DNA from: Pedobacter suwonensis
Lineage (GTDB): Bacteria; Bacteroidota; Bacteroidia; Sphingobacteriales; Sphingobacteriaceae
Assembly: GCF_900111825.1 (NCBI RefSeq)
Contig: NZ_FOJM01000001.1
Location: 204,989-268,988, forward strand
DNA: 64,000 nucleotides
Direction of reading: 5' to 3'
Below the pieces are notes generated by a model. The model was given only the letters and a program-made list of their open reading frames with translations. It was not told the origin of the DNA and did not search any database. A program made the position numbers and the translations under genes. Positions 1 to 9,900 of this stretch are shown piece by piece. The first letter of the stretch is position 1. Each line of letters starts with the position of its first letter.

Positions 1-145
1 GTTTATTAATATCTGTGTTCATCCTTTTTATCAGTGGTTTATTCTGATTGTTTTTTCTGTTCTATTTTTTGCCACAGATTGCACGGATAAACACGGATTG
101 GTTTTTTATCTAAATCTGTATTTATTCTTTTTATCTGTGGTTGAT
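1..145. repeat. Interspersed palindromic repeat, 'ATCTGTGG/CCACGGAT' family
   Basis: The first 130 bases hold no gene. They carry alternating segments of the type TATCTGTGTTCATCC, GCCACAGATTGCACGG and TTTTTATCTGTGGTT, which read as inverted halves of one repeat family. Other copies lie at 28.4-28.6, 30.45-30.9 and 41.1 kb. The last half overlaps the stop codon of the following minus-strand gene. The role is unknown; the foldback could act as a weak transcript end for the enzyme operon that finishes here. Confidence 0.75.
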
Positions 146-2398
146 CATATTCATGATGTCCCGTCTTCTCGATTCGGGTAATACTTTTAAATCGATTAAT
201 TTTCCGTCTTTTAACCTTCCTTCAACGGTAGTTTGGTATGGGGCATAAAGTTTGAAATGTACATTCCAGTCTTTTGGCCAGGCCGGGAAAAGATAAATCT
301 TTTTTCCATCGCTTTGCATGAGCATCTCCTGTAAACCAATCATACCCGAGCCACCCCAGTTGTGATCGGGTGTCCAATCGAAGCCTGGTCCCCAGAAGGC
401 CGGAAAACGCCTTCCGGAATCTTTTAATTTAAGGATGGTTAATCGGGCAGCTTCGTCGGTTAAACCTAATCTTGCTGCAAAGATGTTATCTTGCTTCCAA
501 CCGATATGGCTGCGAAATTTAAGCAGATCGGTATCGTATTTAAAGGTGTTGATGGCGGTATCCAATCCCGGTTTGCCAATACCATAAATTCCCCAGGGAT
601 AAACCGGATAGAGTTGCGGACTTTCGGTGTTATTGATGCGTTCCCAGAGCTTGGCCGGTGCAATAGTGGTGTGCCCCTGGAAAGCCCTGAAACTGATTTC
701 CGGAATGGTTTTGAGCATGGCTGTCCATTCGCTTCGCTTATTTTCGGGTAATGAAGGACTTTCAATCAAGCTTTGTAATACTGTTTTCAATGCAGCGATG
801 GTAGAAGTAGCATTGTATGCCATTTTATAGGTTTCGGCACCGGAGCCCGGATACAAAACCAAATGCCCTTCCCCATCAACTGCTTTGGCCCCGCGTTGTT
901 TGGCCAGATAGGTATAATGCTCCTTGAAAAACGTCAGTGAGCTTTCGATTAAAGGAAGATATTTTTCAATATTCCGCTGATCATAACGTTCTGCTTCGAG
1001 GATCATCATACAGAACTCCAGAACGGTATCCCATTCGTATTCGAGCCAGGCATTGTATTCCATCCCTTTGTTAAAATCGGCTGGACGTTTCCAGCCATAT
1101 TCTGCAGGGTTGGGTAAACCGAAATTTTCGAGTTGCTCGGTAAAACTTGCTCCTTTGTGACCCCAGGCAGCCGCGGTTCTGATCTCCGCATTCGTCAGTA
1201 AATCCAGGTAGAAATCAAATTGAGGCTTCATCATATCAAAATCGCCGCTTTTGAGCATGGGCCAGTAAACTAACCGCTGGTTTTGTGCGGTATGGGTACC
1301 TCCACCCCAGTTTCTGAAATCGGGCGTGTATTCTAGTGCGCTATCAATGAGTTGCGGATCGAAAGTAAATAGCCCGCCGTTAAATTTAGTAGGGTATCTG
1401 CCAAAAGCATTACAGCCCAGCATGTAGCGGAAAAGCTGGTAATTCCTGCCGGATTGATTGGCGGCTTCATCTTTTGCCTGGATGTAAATAAAACTTTTGT
1501 TCCAGTAATTGTTCCACCATCTGATGCTGGCCTGCTGATCGTTTTTCGCATGTTGAAGTGTGCTTTTCAATTCCGTTTCCCAGTTGGCAACAGCCGATGT
1601 AGTGCTTGTATTCAGGGCAATGGTGAGGTGTTCGTTTGTAGCAGGTGTTTTGCTTTTCAATCTCCAGCCCTGAAAAGGAGTGCTGAGGTAAGTGCCGGCA
1701 TCATTACCTGCAGCCACCATGTTTTTCCCTGTCATTATCCCGCCAAAAATCAGATTTTTTAAAGGGTTGTAGAGTGTGGTTTGGTATTCGGTTAAACCTT
1801 GTTGTTTTACGGTCACATCAAAAACAGTTTGCGGCTGATTCTGATGATAAAATTGTACGCCACCACCTTTAAAAGCAATTTCGTCTTTCCGTGTTTTTAC
1901 AACGCCTTGAGGAGCCCATTTGTAAGAATTCTGGTTATTTTCTTTGCCTGTGGTAATGCGATCTTGAAAGCGCCAGCTCTCATAATTGGCGGTAGTGTTC
2001 ATTTTTGCATTCGATTGAATGTCTATATGAATGACTGGTTTAAAAAGATCGACCCAAACCTTGATTTCGCTTTTAATTTTTCCATTGGCGCCGGATATGC
2101 TGGCGTAACCATCTTTCAGGATGAGTTCTTGCTTAAAAGTTTGGCCTGCAAACGGATTGGGACTAAACTGCAGCCTGATGCGACCAAGTTTAAGCAAGGT
2201 ATTGTTTTCATCAAAAGTTCCGCTGCGGGAAATGTAACAATATATCTCTCCTTTTTCTACCCAGAGGTTTAAACCGATATCTCCACCGCCAACAGGCATT
2301 GACTCGGCTGAATTGTTACTTTGGGTAGTCCACACCACATTATCTTTTTCTTGCGAAAAGGCAGCGGTTGAAGTGAACCACAAAGACACGAATAGCAT
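131..2398 (-). CDS. DUF5703-type six-hairpin glycosidase-like secreted protein
   Basis: Probable secreted glycoside hydrolase of unknown specificity. The mature N-terminus has the DUF5703 signature (SMPVGGGDIGLNLWVE, then a segment ending KLGRIRLQFSPNPF), followed by a long helical region rich in W and Y (NRNYWNKSFI-like, NWGGGTHTAQNQ, EYNAWLEYEWDTVLEF) as in GH95-like alpha6/alpha6 barrels. The frame is open further upstream to 2680, but I start at 2398. That ATG opens a compact signal peptide (MLFVSLWFTSTAAFSQ) and gives 755 residues, while the upstream codons run through repeat DNA. It is the last gene of the minus-strand run; the esterase ahead of it stops at 2668. The final residues NHR and the stop codon are encoded by an interspersed repeat. 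Family assignment is firm; substrate is not known, a rhamnose- or galactose-containing pectic side chain being a guess from context. Confidence 0.85.
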   Translation of the reverse strand: MLFVSLWFTSTAAFSQEKDNVVWTTQSNNSAESMPVGGGDIGLNLWVEKGEIYCYISRSGTFDENNTLLKLGRIRLQFSPNPFAGQTFKQELILKDGYASISGANGKIKSEIKVWVDLFKPVIHIDIQSNAKMNTTANYESWRFQDRITTGKENNQNSYKWAPQGVVKTRKDEIAFKGGGVQFYHQNQPQTVFDVTVKQQGLTEYQTTLYNPLKNLIFGGIMTGKNMVAAGNDAGTYLSTPFQGWRLKSKTPATNEHLTIALNTSTTSAVANWETELKSTLQHAKNDQQASIRWWNNYWNKSFIYIQAKDEAANQSGRNYQLFRYMLGCNAFGRYPTKFNGGLFTFDPQLIDSALEYTPDFRNWGGGTHTAQNQRLVYWPMLKSGDFDMMKPQFDFYLDLLTNAEIRTAAAWGHKGASFTEQLENFGLPNPAEYGWKRPADFNKGMEYNAWLEYEWDTVLEFCMMILEAERYDQRNIEKYLPLIESSLTFFKEHYTYLAKQRGAKAVDGEGHLVLYPGSGAETYKMAYNATSTIAALKTVLQSLIESPSLPENKRSEWTAMLKTIPEISFRAFQGHTTIAPAKLWERINNTESPQLYPVYPWGIYGIGKPGLDTAINTFKYDTDLLKFRSHIGWKQDNIFAARLGLTDEAARLTILKLKDSGRRFPAFWGPGFDWTPDHNWGGSGMIGLQEMLMQSDGKKIYLFPAWPKDWNVHFKLYAPYQTTVEGRLKDGKLIDLKVLPESRRRDIMNMINHR

Positions 2399-2667
2399 AA
2401 AGAAAAAGGTTTTGCCTTGCAAACGTAAAATATTTGACCACCTGAGACACCTAAGCACACCTGACTGATGATTTGAAAATACCAACAATATAAGAAAATT
2501 AAGCACATTTAAGTTGATTAATAGAGTACTTTGTGGCCTTTGTGTCTTTGTGGTTAAAAAGCTAAGGATGCCTGAGGAATGGCTTAAAAATGCCGGCCAT
2601 CTAAGTAAATTTAGCACATTGAAGTACTTTTTATATAAATGAGGTGTCTTTCTGGTGAACATCATTA
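2399..2667. repeat. Repeat-rich leader between esterase and DUF5703 gene
   Basis: This spacer stays open in the frame of the downstream gene but looks like repeat DNA. It holds 'GTGTCTTTGTGGTT' on the plus strand at 2542-2555, which matches inverted 2376-2389 inside the signal peptide codons of the DUF5703 gene. It also carries segments such as CTTAGATGG, CTTAGGTGTCTCAGGTGG and AATGTGCTTAATTTTCTT. An alternative start for the next gene at 2665 or 2680 cannot be excluded. Confidence 0.5.
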
Positions 2668-4086
2668 TTATTTCTCCCAATTGTCTGTACGGAAAGAGGA
2701 AACCGGCAGACCGTCATTTCCGAATAAATCGCCGGTTACAAAATTCTTAAAAGCGTAACGTACGGCCACAGGCACTTTTACCTCCTCAGCCGAAACAACG
2801 ATACTGCTGCCTTTTATAATGGCATTAGCCGGATAAAACTTCTGATCAGCGCCCGCAATTTCAAATAAAGATAAAGTTTTACCAAAAGAAGTTAACCCGT
2901 TAGGTATATTTTTAAACCTCAGGGTTGCATTGTTTTTTTCGATACTTAACGATTCGTAAACCGGGCTAAGTGCACCAAAGCCTTTGATACCATAGGTTTG
3001 GGCCAGGGCCAGGTAGGCAAGTCTTTCGCCTCCCTGTTTTTTATTGGCCGGATGGATGGAGTTTTCTTCACCGATATCCATTAAAACCGCCATACCACTG
3101 CTGGGTATTTTGCTTAACGATTTGCGCTGCGCATCGCGTAAATATGCCGAATTGTAATTGGTGCCTGGCTTGGCGATGATTGAATAATTGTAAGGCGCAA
3201 TTTGTGCGTAGTAGAAGGGAAATTCACCATGACCCCATTGTTGTCGCCAGCCCGAAACCATGGCCGGGAACAAATCTTCGTAGCGTTGTGGTCGCTCATA
3301 ATTCGATTCGCCCTGATACCAGATGGCTCCTTTAATGCCATAACCCATTACCGGATAAAGCATGCCATTGTATAAGGTAGTGGGTGTTCTGCTTACTTCT
3401 TTAATAGAATCGACTTTTGAAGGGATTTTAATTTCTGTAAAGGGCTTTAAATCTTCGGGCGACATCCAGGCTTCAATGCTCGAACCGCCGTAACTGTCGT
3501 TGATTAGACCAATGGGTATATGGAGCATTTCGCTCAGCAGCGATCCAAAATAATAAGCGGTAGCACTGAAATTAGAAACGGCTTCGGGTTCGGCAAGTTT
3601 CCACAGCGAAGGTTTGCTATTGTCCTGCCTTTCGGTAATGGATGAACGCGGAACAGTATACAACCTGATATTGGGGTTTAAAGATTTTAAGATGACTTCA
3701 TTAGATCCGATAACAGGCTGACTTTTGAATCCTTTCATCGGCATTTCCATATTCGACTGGCCCCCGCAAAACCAAACCTCACCAATGAGGATGTCTTTCA
3801 GTACGAGTTTTTCTCCATCATTAAGCGCGATTTCGTATGGTCCGCCTGCTGCAGGTGTAGCCACTTTTACTTTCCACTTTCCGGTTTCATCAGAAGTTAT
3901 AGCATAGCTGGTTTTGTTCCATGAGGTAAACACTTTAACTTTGGTTGCCGGTTTAGCCCAGCCCCAAATGGCTACCTTGCTTTGCTGCTGCAACACCATG
4001 TGATCGGTAAAAATGGAAGCTGGTTTTACTGTGGCCGATGCAATGCTGGAGCAAAGGATCAGGAAAAGTATCAGTTTTAATTTCAT
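2668..4086 (-). CDS. Sialate O-acetylesterase-like (SASA/SGNH) carbohydrate esterase
   Basis: Predicted periplasmic or secreted esterase that removes O-acetyl groups from sugars; in this context pectic acetyl groups are likelier than sialic acid. It has a signal peptide (MKLKLILFLILCSSIASA), an N-terminal beta domain (HMVLQQQSKVAIWGWA), then the SGNH block GGQSNMEMP with nucleophile Ser111, a GAIWYQGESN block, and the catalytic Asp337/His345 pair in MDIGEENSIHP. I chose the ATG at 4086 rather than 4119 because it begins the signal peptide and follows an A-rich leader (GAAAGAAAAAAAAAATACAA). It is encoded between GH127 and the DUF5703 enzyme and has a paralogue at 43979-45517. Substrate is inferred from neighbours. 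Confidence 0.88.
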   Translation of the reverse strand: MKLKLILFLILCSSIASATVKPASIFTDHMVLQQQSKVAIWGWAKPATKVKVFTSWNKTSYAITSDETGKWKVKVATPAAGGPYEIALNDGEKLVLKDILIGEVWFCGGQSNMEMPMKGFKSQPVIGSNEVILKSLNPNIRLYTVPRSSITERQDNSKPSLWKLAEPEAVSNFSATAYYFGSLLSEMLHIPIGLINDSYGGSSIEAWMSPEDLKPFTEIKIPSKVDSIKEVSRTPTTLYNGMLYPVMGYGIKGAIWYQGESNYERPQRYEDLFPAMVSGWRQQWGHGEFPFYYAQIAPYNYSIIAKPGTNYNSAYLRDAQRKSLSKIPSSGMAVLMDIGEENSIHPANKKQGGERLAYLALAQTYGIKGFGALSPVYESLSIEKNNATLRFKNIPNGLTSFGKTLSLFEIAGADQKFYPANAIIKGSSIVVSAEEVKVPVAVRYAFKNFVTGDLFGNDGLPVSSFRTDNWEK

Positions 4087-4119
4087 TGTTGTATTTTTTT
4101 TTTCTTTCGTGATTCCCAC

Positions 4120-4255
4120 GCAATCGGAATCTTAAAGATCATCGTCCTCTCGACTGCAGCGCAGCGAAATGGAGAGATCTATCTAAGCAGATTGGCTTCG
4201 CTGAGCCTTCGGGTTCCCGACTACATTGCACTCCGTTTGAATGACGCACATCTGT
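4120..4255. repeat. 'TCGACTGNAGCGCAGCG' palindromic repeat copy
   Basis: The spacer carries a diverged copy of the CGAAATGAC / AGCGCAGCG / GGAGAAATCT repeat family (CTCGACTGCAGCGCAGCGAA, then GGAGAGATCTA, and a distant second half ending TTTGAATGACG). It separates GH127 from the esterase gene. Confidence 0.65.
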
Positions 4256-6322
4256 TTATCTACTAACCGGCAGCCAAACCGACATTTCTGAATGGCCCCT
4301 GTTGCCCCAGGCAAAGTAGGGTATCAGTTTAAGTGTGGTTGTGGTGTTTTTATCTTCAATTGGCTTGTAAAGCACATTTTTCCAGTTATTGGGTGCTACA
4401 ATTTTAGCGGTACCCTCCAGGCTCATTATTTTGGCGCCATTAATATTGATGGTCTTTGCTTCAAATTGGGTTGTGGCAGGTATAAAGGCGTTGAAAATAC
4501 GCTTACCCGGCAGGTCGGTAGATTCAAGGCAATATACCACCGGGCCGCGTTTTACGGCTACCTGATTGCGGTTTTCCTCTACCAAAGGATTGGCTTCAAT
4601 TAAAACAGCCTCCATAGGAAGGTTGAGTGTAATCACATCCCCTTTTTTCCAAAGGCGGTTCATTTCAGCATAAGTGCCAGGAACAGCTTTTACCTGTGCG
4701 GCTGCTCCATTGATGCTGATTTTCGGATCATGAGTCCAGGCGGGTATTCTCAAAAAAATTGAATAGGCTTTATCGGTACTTTCTTTTACAGTGATTTTGA
4801 TGTTGCCACTCCAGGGATAGTCGGTTTCTTCGCTCAAAGCAATTTTAGCGCCGTTAGTTAGTGTAGTGCTTAAATTATTGCCCCCATAAAGATTGAACCA
4901 CAATCCTTTATCTGAAATGCTGTAGGCGTAATTACTAACTTCGGCAATGGTGCGCACCACATTTGGCGGACAACAGTTTGATAGTGCTATGTAAAGTACC
5001 CGATCTTTAGACCAGCGCTGTTTGAAAGGTAAATCATCAGATTGTGCCAGCGGATTGGTATACAGGAAATTCTTTCCATCTAAGCTAATGCCTGATAAAA
5101 CACTGTTGTGAAGCGCCAGTTCCATCACATCGGCATATTTGGCATCGCCAGTAATTTGCAACATGCGCCAGTTCCACAATACGTTACCGATATTGGCACA
5201 GGTTTCATTGTGGGCGGTGAAATTGGGTAGCTGGTAATCGCGGCCGAAAGCCTGGTGTATTTTCTGTACCTCGGCCGGATTGTATGAAGTGCCATCAGGC
5301 GATGTACCATCGTAAAGGGAACCACAACCGCCGGTAATGTACATTTTATGCTGGTTTACATCATCCCACATCAAATTCAGTGTGTTTAAAAGCGAATCTT
5401 TTCCGGTTTCTGCGTACAGATCGGCTACGCCGGCATACAGGTAACTGGCCCTTACGGCATGGCCCATGGCTTTGGTTTGCTGCAAAAAGGGAATCCGGTC
5501 CTGGTTATCGTCGGTTCCATCCTCAATTTTTCCTTTAATGGCAATTAAATGTTTGGCCAGTTCGAGGTAGCGCGGATCTTTGGTGGTACGGTACATTTCT
5601 ACCACACCCATGTAGTGCGAAGGGCAAATGGCATTTCTGGCCAGAGTAGGCGAAGCGGATTTATAGAACCTGTATAAATAATCGGTGGCTTTTTTGGCGA
5701 TATTAAGCAAGGTGGTTTTACCCGTAGCGCGGTAATGGATGCAACCTGCTGTCATTAAATGACCGATGTTGTACGATTCGAAACTCAGGCGATCCTGAAA
5801 CTGGTTATTGGCACCGGTTTTACGCTGCTCAATCATGGCTTTGGTATAAATGTAGCCATCTTCGCGCTGCGATTTGCCAATTACAACAATCGCCTTATCC
5901 ATCATCTCATCTAATTTTGGATTTTTGGTAGAAGCATACAGCACCGCCACCGCTTCCAGTGTTTTGTAATAATCGCCATCGTGAAAGGAAGGGCCGGCAT
6001 GCGAACCAGTATCAAGGCCAGCGGCAATTTCGAAGTTTTTAAAGGCATGGCTGATTTTAGGATCGTTGTAAATCGCCCACATATTCGGTACCATGGTTTC
6101 GGTGGCCACTTTAAAACGGTCGGCCCAAAAACCTCTTGTCCAGGTTACATCACTCATATTAATGCTATGCAGCTTAGCGTATGGGCTATTAGCTGTATTT
6201 ACCAGCGCTTTATCCTGTGCTACTGCGTTTAACATTAAAAAAAGCATTACGCAAATCATTACCTGAAGTCGTAAAGTCTGAAAGAAAAAATTTCCGATCA
6301 TATGAGGTAGCTTTTTTATCAT
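4256..6322 (-). CDS. GH127/GH146-type beta-L-arabinofuranosidase (DUF1680)
   Basis: Predicted enzyme releasing beta-linked L-arabinofuranose from pectic side chains. The 688-residue length fits the family. After a signal peptide (ICVMLFLMLNAVAQ) comes the DUF1680 alpha/alpha barrel with GYIYTKA, then HNETCANIGNVLWNWRM (Glu373, Cys375) and SNCCPPNVVR (Cys450, Cys451). These correspond to the glutamate and the zinc-binding and nucleophilic cysteines known for GH127, so the active site looks intact. A beta-sandwich region follows. The start is preceded by AAAAAGGAAAACA, and the small secreted gene ahead ends 11 bases upstream, so the two are probably cotranscribed. GH127 versus the related GH146 cannot be settled by eye. 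Confidence 0.9.
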   Translation of the reverse strand: MIKKLPHMIGNFFFQTLRLQVMICVMLFLMLNAVAQDKALVNTANSPYAKLHSINMSDVTWTRGFWADRFKVATETMVPNMWAIYNDPKISHAFKNFEIAAGLDTGSHAGPSFHDGDYYKTLEAVAVLYASTKNPKLDEMMDKAIVVIGKSQREDGYIYTKAMIEQRKTGANNQFQDRLSFESYNIGHLMTAGCIHYRATGKTTLLNIAKKATDYLYRFYKSASPTLARNAICPSHYMGVVEMYRTTKDPRYLELAKHLIAIKGKIEDGTDDNQDRIPFLQQTKAMGHAVRASYLYAGVADLYAETGKDSLLNTLNLMWDDVNQHKMYITGGCGSLYDGTSPDGTSYNPAEVQKIHQAFGRDYQLPNFTAHNETCANIGNVLWNWRMLQITGDAKYADVMELALHNSVLSGISLDGKNFLYTNPLAQSDDLPFKQRWSKDRVLYIALSNCCPPNVVRTIAEVSNYAYSISDKGLWFNLYGGNNLSTTLTNGAKIALSEETDYPWSGNIKITVKESTDKAYSIFLRIPAWTHDPKISINGAAAQVKAVPGTYAEMNRLWKKGDVITLNLPMEAVLIEANPLVEENRNQVAVKRGPVVYCLESTDLPGKRIFNAFIPATTQFEAKTININGAKIMSLEGTAKIVAPNNWKNVLYKPIEDKNTTTTLKLIPYFAWGNRGHSEMSVWLPVSR

Positions 6323-6333
6323 TGTTTTCCTTT

Positions 6334-6933
6334 TTAGCGTTCTAAATCTAGTTTATTGCCAAAATTTCTTAAATTCTGAAGGGTGGGCAATGGCCTGATC
6401 ATAATTTTCTTTACATTTTTTTTTAGAATTTTTTCGGAGCCCAATGATTTTAAAGTTTCAGTCCTCACTCCTGCTAAAAGATCAAAGACTGTTTCAATCG
6501 TTGAATTTTTGCCATCATAAATTACACTGGAGATTTTAACCAATTGAAAAACGCCATTTTTGTAGATGAATTTGTGTTGATAACGAACATCATTTTTTTC
6601 GGAGTTCATGACTAAAAACCCTTTTTCAATAAAAAAATATGGAATGGTATTTTTGGTGTGTATACCATTTACATATTGAGGTTCAATTACATCTGTTGAA
6701 GAGAAAATCATTTTAAATTGCTTATTTGGCTGTAACAAGAATATCTGCAACCTCAACGGAACTGCTGCATCGATTGTATCCATTGTAATTACAGTTTTGT
6801 CGGTTAAGCCATCGTTATTCAAATCACCCTTTTCTAACCTAATGCGGACATTAAAATTATCTTTTACTTGCTTTTGCTGGGCGTAAACAATGGTTTGAGC
6901 AAAAGCCAGAATGAATACAATTACTTTTTTCAT
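6334..6933 (-). CDS. Small secreted protein of unknown function
   Basis: I do not recognise the family. The 199-residue product has a clear signal peptide (MKKVIVFILAFAQTIVYA) and, soon after, an EF-hand-like loop EKGDLNNDGLTDKTVI of the kind seen in calcium-binding FG-GAP/VCBS segments. The remainder is predicted beta-rich with a basic C-terminus (KKNVKKIMIRPLP). It sits 24 bases after GH106 and 11 bases before GH127, so it is expressed with rhamnosidase and arabinofuranosidase. No catalytic motif is visible. A periplasmic or surface accessory role is a guess. Confidence 0.75.
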   Translation of the reverse strand: MKKVIVFILAFAQTIVYAQQKQVKDNFNVRIRLEKGDLNNDGLTDKTVITMDTIDAAVPLRLQIFLLQPNKQFKMIFSSTDVIEPQYVNGIHTKNTIPYFFIEKGFLVMNSEKNDVRYQHKFIYKNGVFQLVKISSVIYDGKNSTIETVFDLLAGVRTETLKSLGSEKILKKNVKKIMIRPLPTLQNLRNFGNKLDLER

Positions 6934-6957
6934 TTATTTGAAATATCAAATTCTCAA

Positions 6958-9900
6958 TTACTTTTCAAGTTGTATCAGTACCGGTCCGAATAATCCGGCA
7001 GGGTTTAATGGCTTGCCTTCTAAACGGAATGGTGCAGTTGTTTTGGTAATTCTTTTGTCTTCAAGCAATTTACTATCGCCAATTAAACGGTTAGCCCAGG
7101 TATTTACCACTTCAATGCTGATCTGGTTCTCTCCTCTTTTAACGGCCTTGCTGATGTCTAAACGGTAAGGCGGTGTCCACAAGGTACCGCATGTCACGCC
7201 ATTGATTTTAACTTCGGCCATGCTCGAGAAAGCGCCTAAATCGACCCAGGCATTTTTGGTATCGCCATTGTAAGTAAAGTTTTTGGTGTAAAGTGCAGTT
7301 CCTGAATAGTAGCGGATTGCCGAATCAGGATTTTTGCTCCAATCGCTAAGCTGATTAAAAAGAACCGGTTGGGATGGGCCGCCATAAGCGGGGTCAAATT
7401 GCACCTGCCAGTTAGCTGAAATATCCAGTGCTTTTTTATCTACGGGCTTGTTTTCTACAGCTTTCAATCCGCTATCGGCACTTTGTGAAGAAAAAGAACT
7501 TACTTCCGGTGTATCCATTACCAGAAAAACAGATTGGTTAGGGTATAAGGTTAAACTGATGTTAGTACCATCAAATGCATTGTTGATCTGATGTGGTTCA
7601 GACCATACATCACTTACAGCATCATAGCTTTGTACAGTTTTTTTGCCATTTCTTAAATTGAAGAGTAATGACCTTTTTCTATTTTGCTGATTAGAGACAA
7701 AGTAAATTTCCTTGTTACCATCAATTCTATGGGTGTAAGCAATACCAGGTGCGTAATCCTCATTTAATTTATTGCTTGTGAATTCGTTAACCGTTAAGTC
7801 TCTTTTCAAGCCTAAAACATCAAAGGTTTCACCATAGAAAGGGGCCTTAAAAATCTGTCCCAGTCCTAATTTTTTGGTATAAACAGGATGGTTATTATTT
7901 TTATATGATTCGAAGTTGCCATCCCAAATTTCTTCCACCATTTTATTAAACTCCATGGTGTTAACCTGTTTTATACCATTTTGGTATAGGGGTTTATCTC
8001 CAACAATTACCTTCGCACCCGCCCTGATCAGCTCCAAAAGCTTTTTAACTGTTTCATAGCTTATGTACTGGTAATTGGGGTTCATTTTCATATCCCCGGG
8101 GAATACCAGAATTTTATAAGTCGTACCGCTTGCAAAAACAACCTCGCCGTTTTTAACGGTTGCAGTGCTCAATACATCCGGGTTAAAACTATCGTAAGCA
8201 TAACCTCGTAAAGGGTTTACCCAGTTTTCGGGATCGGCCATGTTAGCCGAATGGGTAACCCCGGCAGGGATTTGTCGCAAAGGTTCGCCAACATTGGCTA
8301 AACGTTGCTGTTCGGCCTCCACCACCTCCTTGCCAAAAACTCCGGGTAAGGTTGCGACCAGCCTATCGGGTAATACCGACCTGCGGGGTAATTCTTCGCC
8401 TGTGAAAACGGCAATATCCACTACAGGTTTACCTTGTTGCAGCAGATTTTGCGTGCGTGTGGCATAATCAACCCAGGCTTTACCCAGTTTCCACCAGGTT
8501 TGGTCGCGCTGAAAGTAAAGGCCTACCCCATCTAAGGTCATGCCCGGTTTTCGATCCATCCAGGGGTTGTGCGCAAAAACGTGGTAGCTCAGTTTATTAA
8601 TGCCCAGGGCATAATTACGGTCTTGCAGGGTTTTCATATTGCCCGGACTTTCGTTCCAATCCATCCGAACGGTGGTAAAGGCCTCTGCCTGAACAATCTT
8701 TTTGCCATAAATGTGCGCTCCTGAAATGGCATCGAGCATATCGTTTGGTTTATCGTGCGTAGGGCTGTTCAGCCAAAACTCGCCCATGGGTACATCTACT
8801 GTTTTATAGTGCAATAAACCGTCGCTCATCATGGTAGGTGCTACACTCTCTGCGGTAAAGGTTACCCCTTTCTCCTTGGCCAGTTTGGCCAGGGTTTTAT
8901 AAAACTGATCAACCACCAGCTCGGCAATGGTTTTTCTGATATCATACAGGAAATCTTCAGATACTTTTGCATTCTCTACCGGAAGTCCGGTAAAAATGGG
9001 CAGATAAGGTGTTAAATCGTACCCCCGGCGTTTTAAAAATTCGGCTTTAAACAATGGCGACCAGTTCTGGCTGCCACACTCCCAGCTATCTACATGGAAA
9101 ACGCTCAGTACTCTTCTGGCTATTTCAGGGCCAGCATGTTTTAAAGCTGCTCCATACCAATTGTCGAACTGTAGTTTAACGGCTGCGGGATTAAATTTAT
9201 CGCATTCCAGCCCCATGCCGCCACCTGCGGTAGCGTTGGTATGCCCTGTTGAGGTATGCCCGATCCTTAAAATGGTCCATTTACCTTTGGGAGCCTTCCA
9301 GTTCAAAGTGCCGTCAGGATTTAGTTTATTACTGAGGTTAATGATGTTTTTTAAGGGAATGCAAAGGTTTGGGGCAATTTGAGCATCTGTGCTTCTTTTG
9401 CTGATCCGCCAGACAGCGCCATTTTTGCCTTCAAATTGATTAAGCTGCGCTTCGGCCGATAATTCCAGGTTAACGAGTTTTAATGAAGGTTTCCATTTGG
9501 CCGCATCTAAATCTTCAGCGCCAGGTTCAGCGCCTTTCTTATCGTAAATAAACCTGAAGAATTGAGCTGTTACAGGCACAATGCTGTGTGTTACAGCTTC
9601 ATCTGTATCCTGCCAGCCATGCCGTGGTGCTTCCAGGCGCCCGATGGAGCGGAAGGTTTTCCCATCGTTACTCACCTCAATGGCCAGTCGCTGGGCCTGA
9701 TAATTATTGCCACTAACCTTAATTGTTATGGTTCGGCAGGTGAAAGGCTTTTCAAATTCGTACTGGATGTAACAAGGTTCGTTTGAGCCAAAGTTTTTCT
9801 TATTGCCCGGTTGCACCAATCCGGTAGCGTCTGCACCATTGCTGGCCGTAATTTTAGGGATGACGGTTCGGGTAGAGATCCCTTCTCCTACAGGTGATGG

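Noticed and set aside
1799..2272. Plus-strand 157-codon frame
   Set aside because: Antisense to conserved DUF5703 codons; composition not protein-like.
2399..2680. Longer N-terminus for the DUF5703 protein
   Set aside because: The frame is open, but it runs through repeat-like DNA and places the signal peptide nearly 95 residues in; a compact signal peptide begins at the 2398 ATG.
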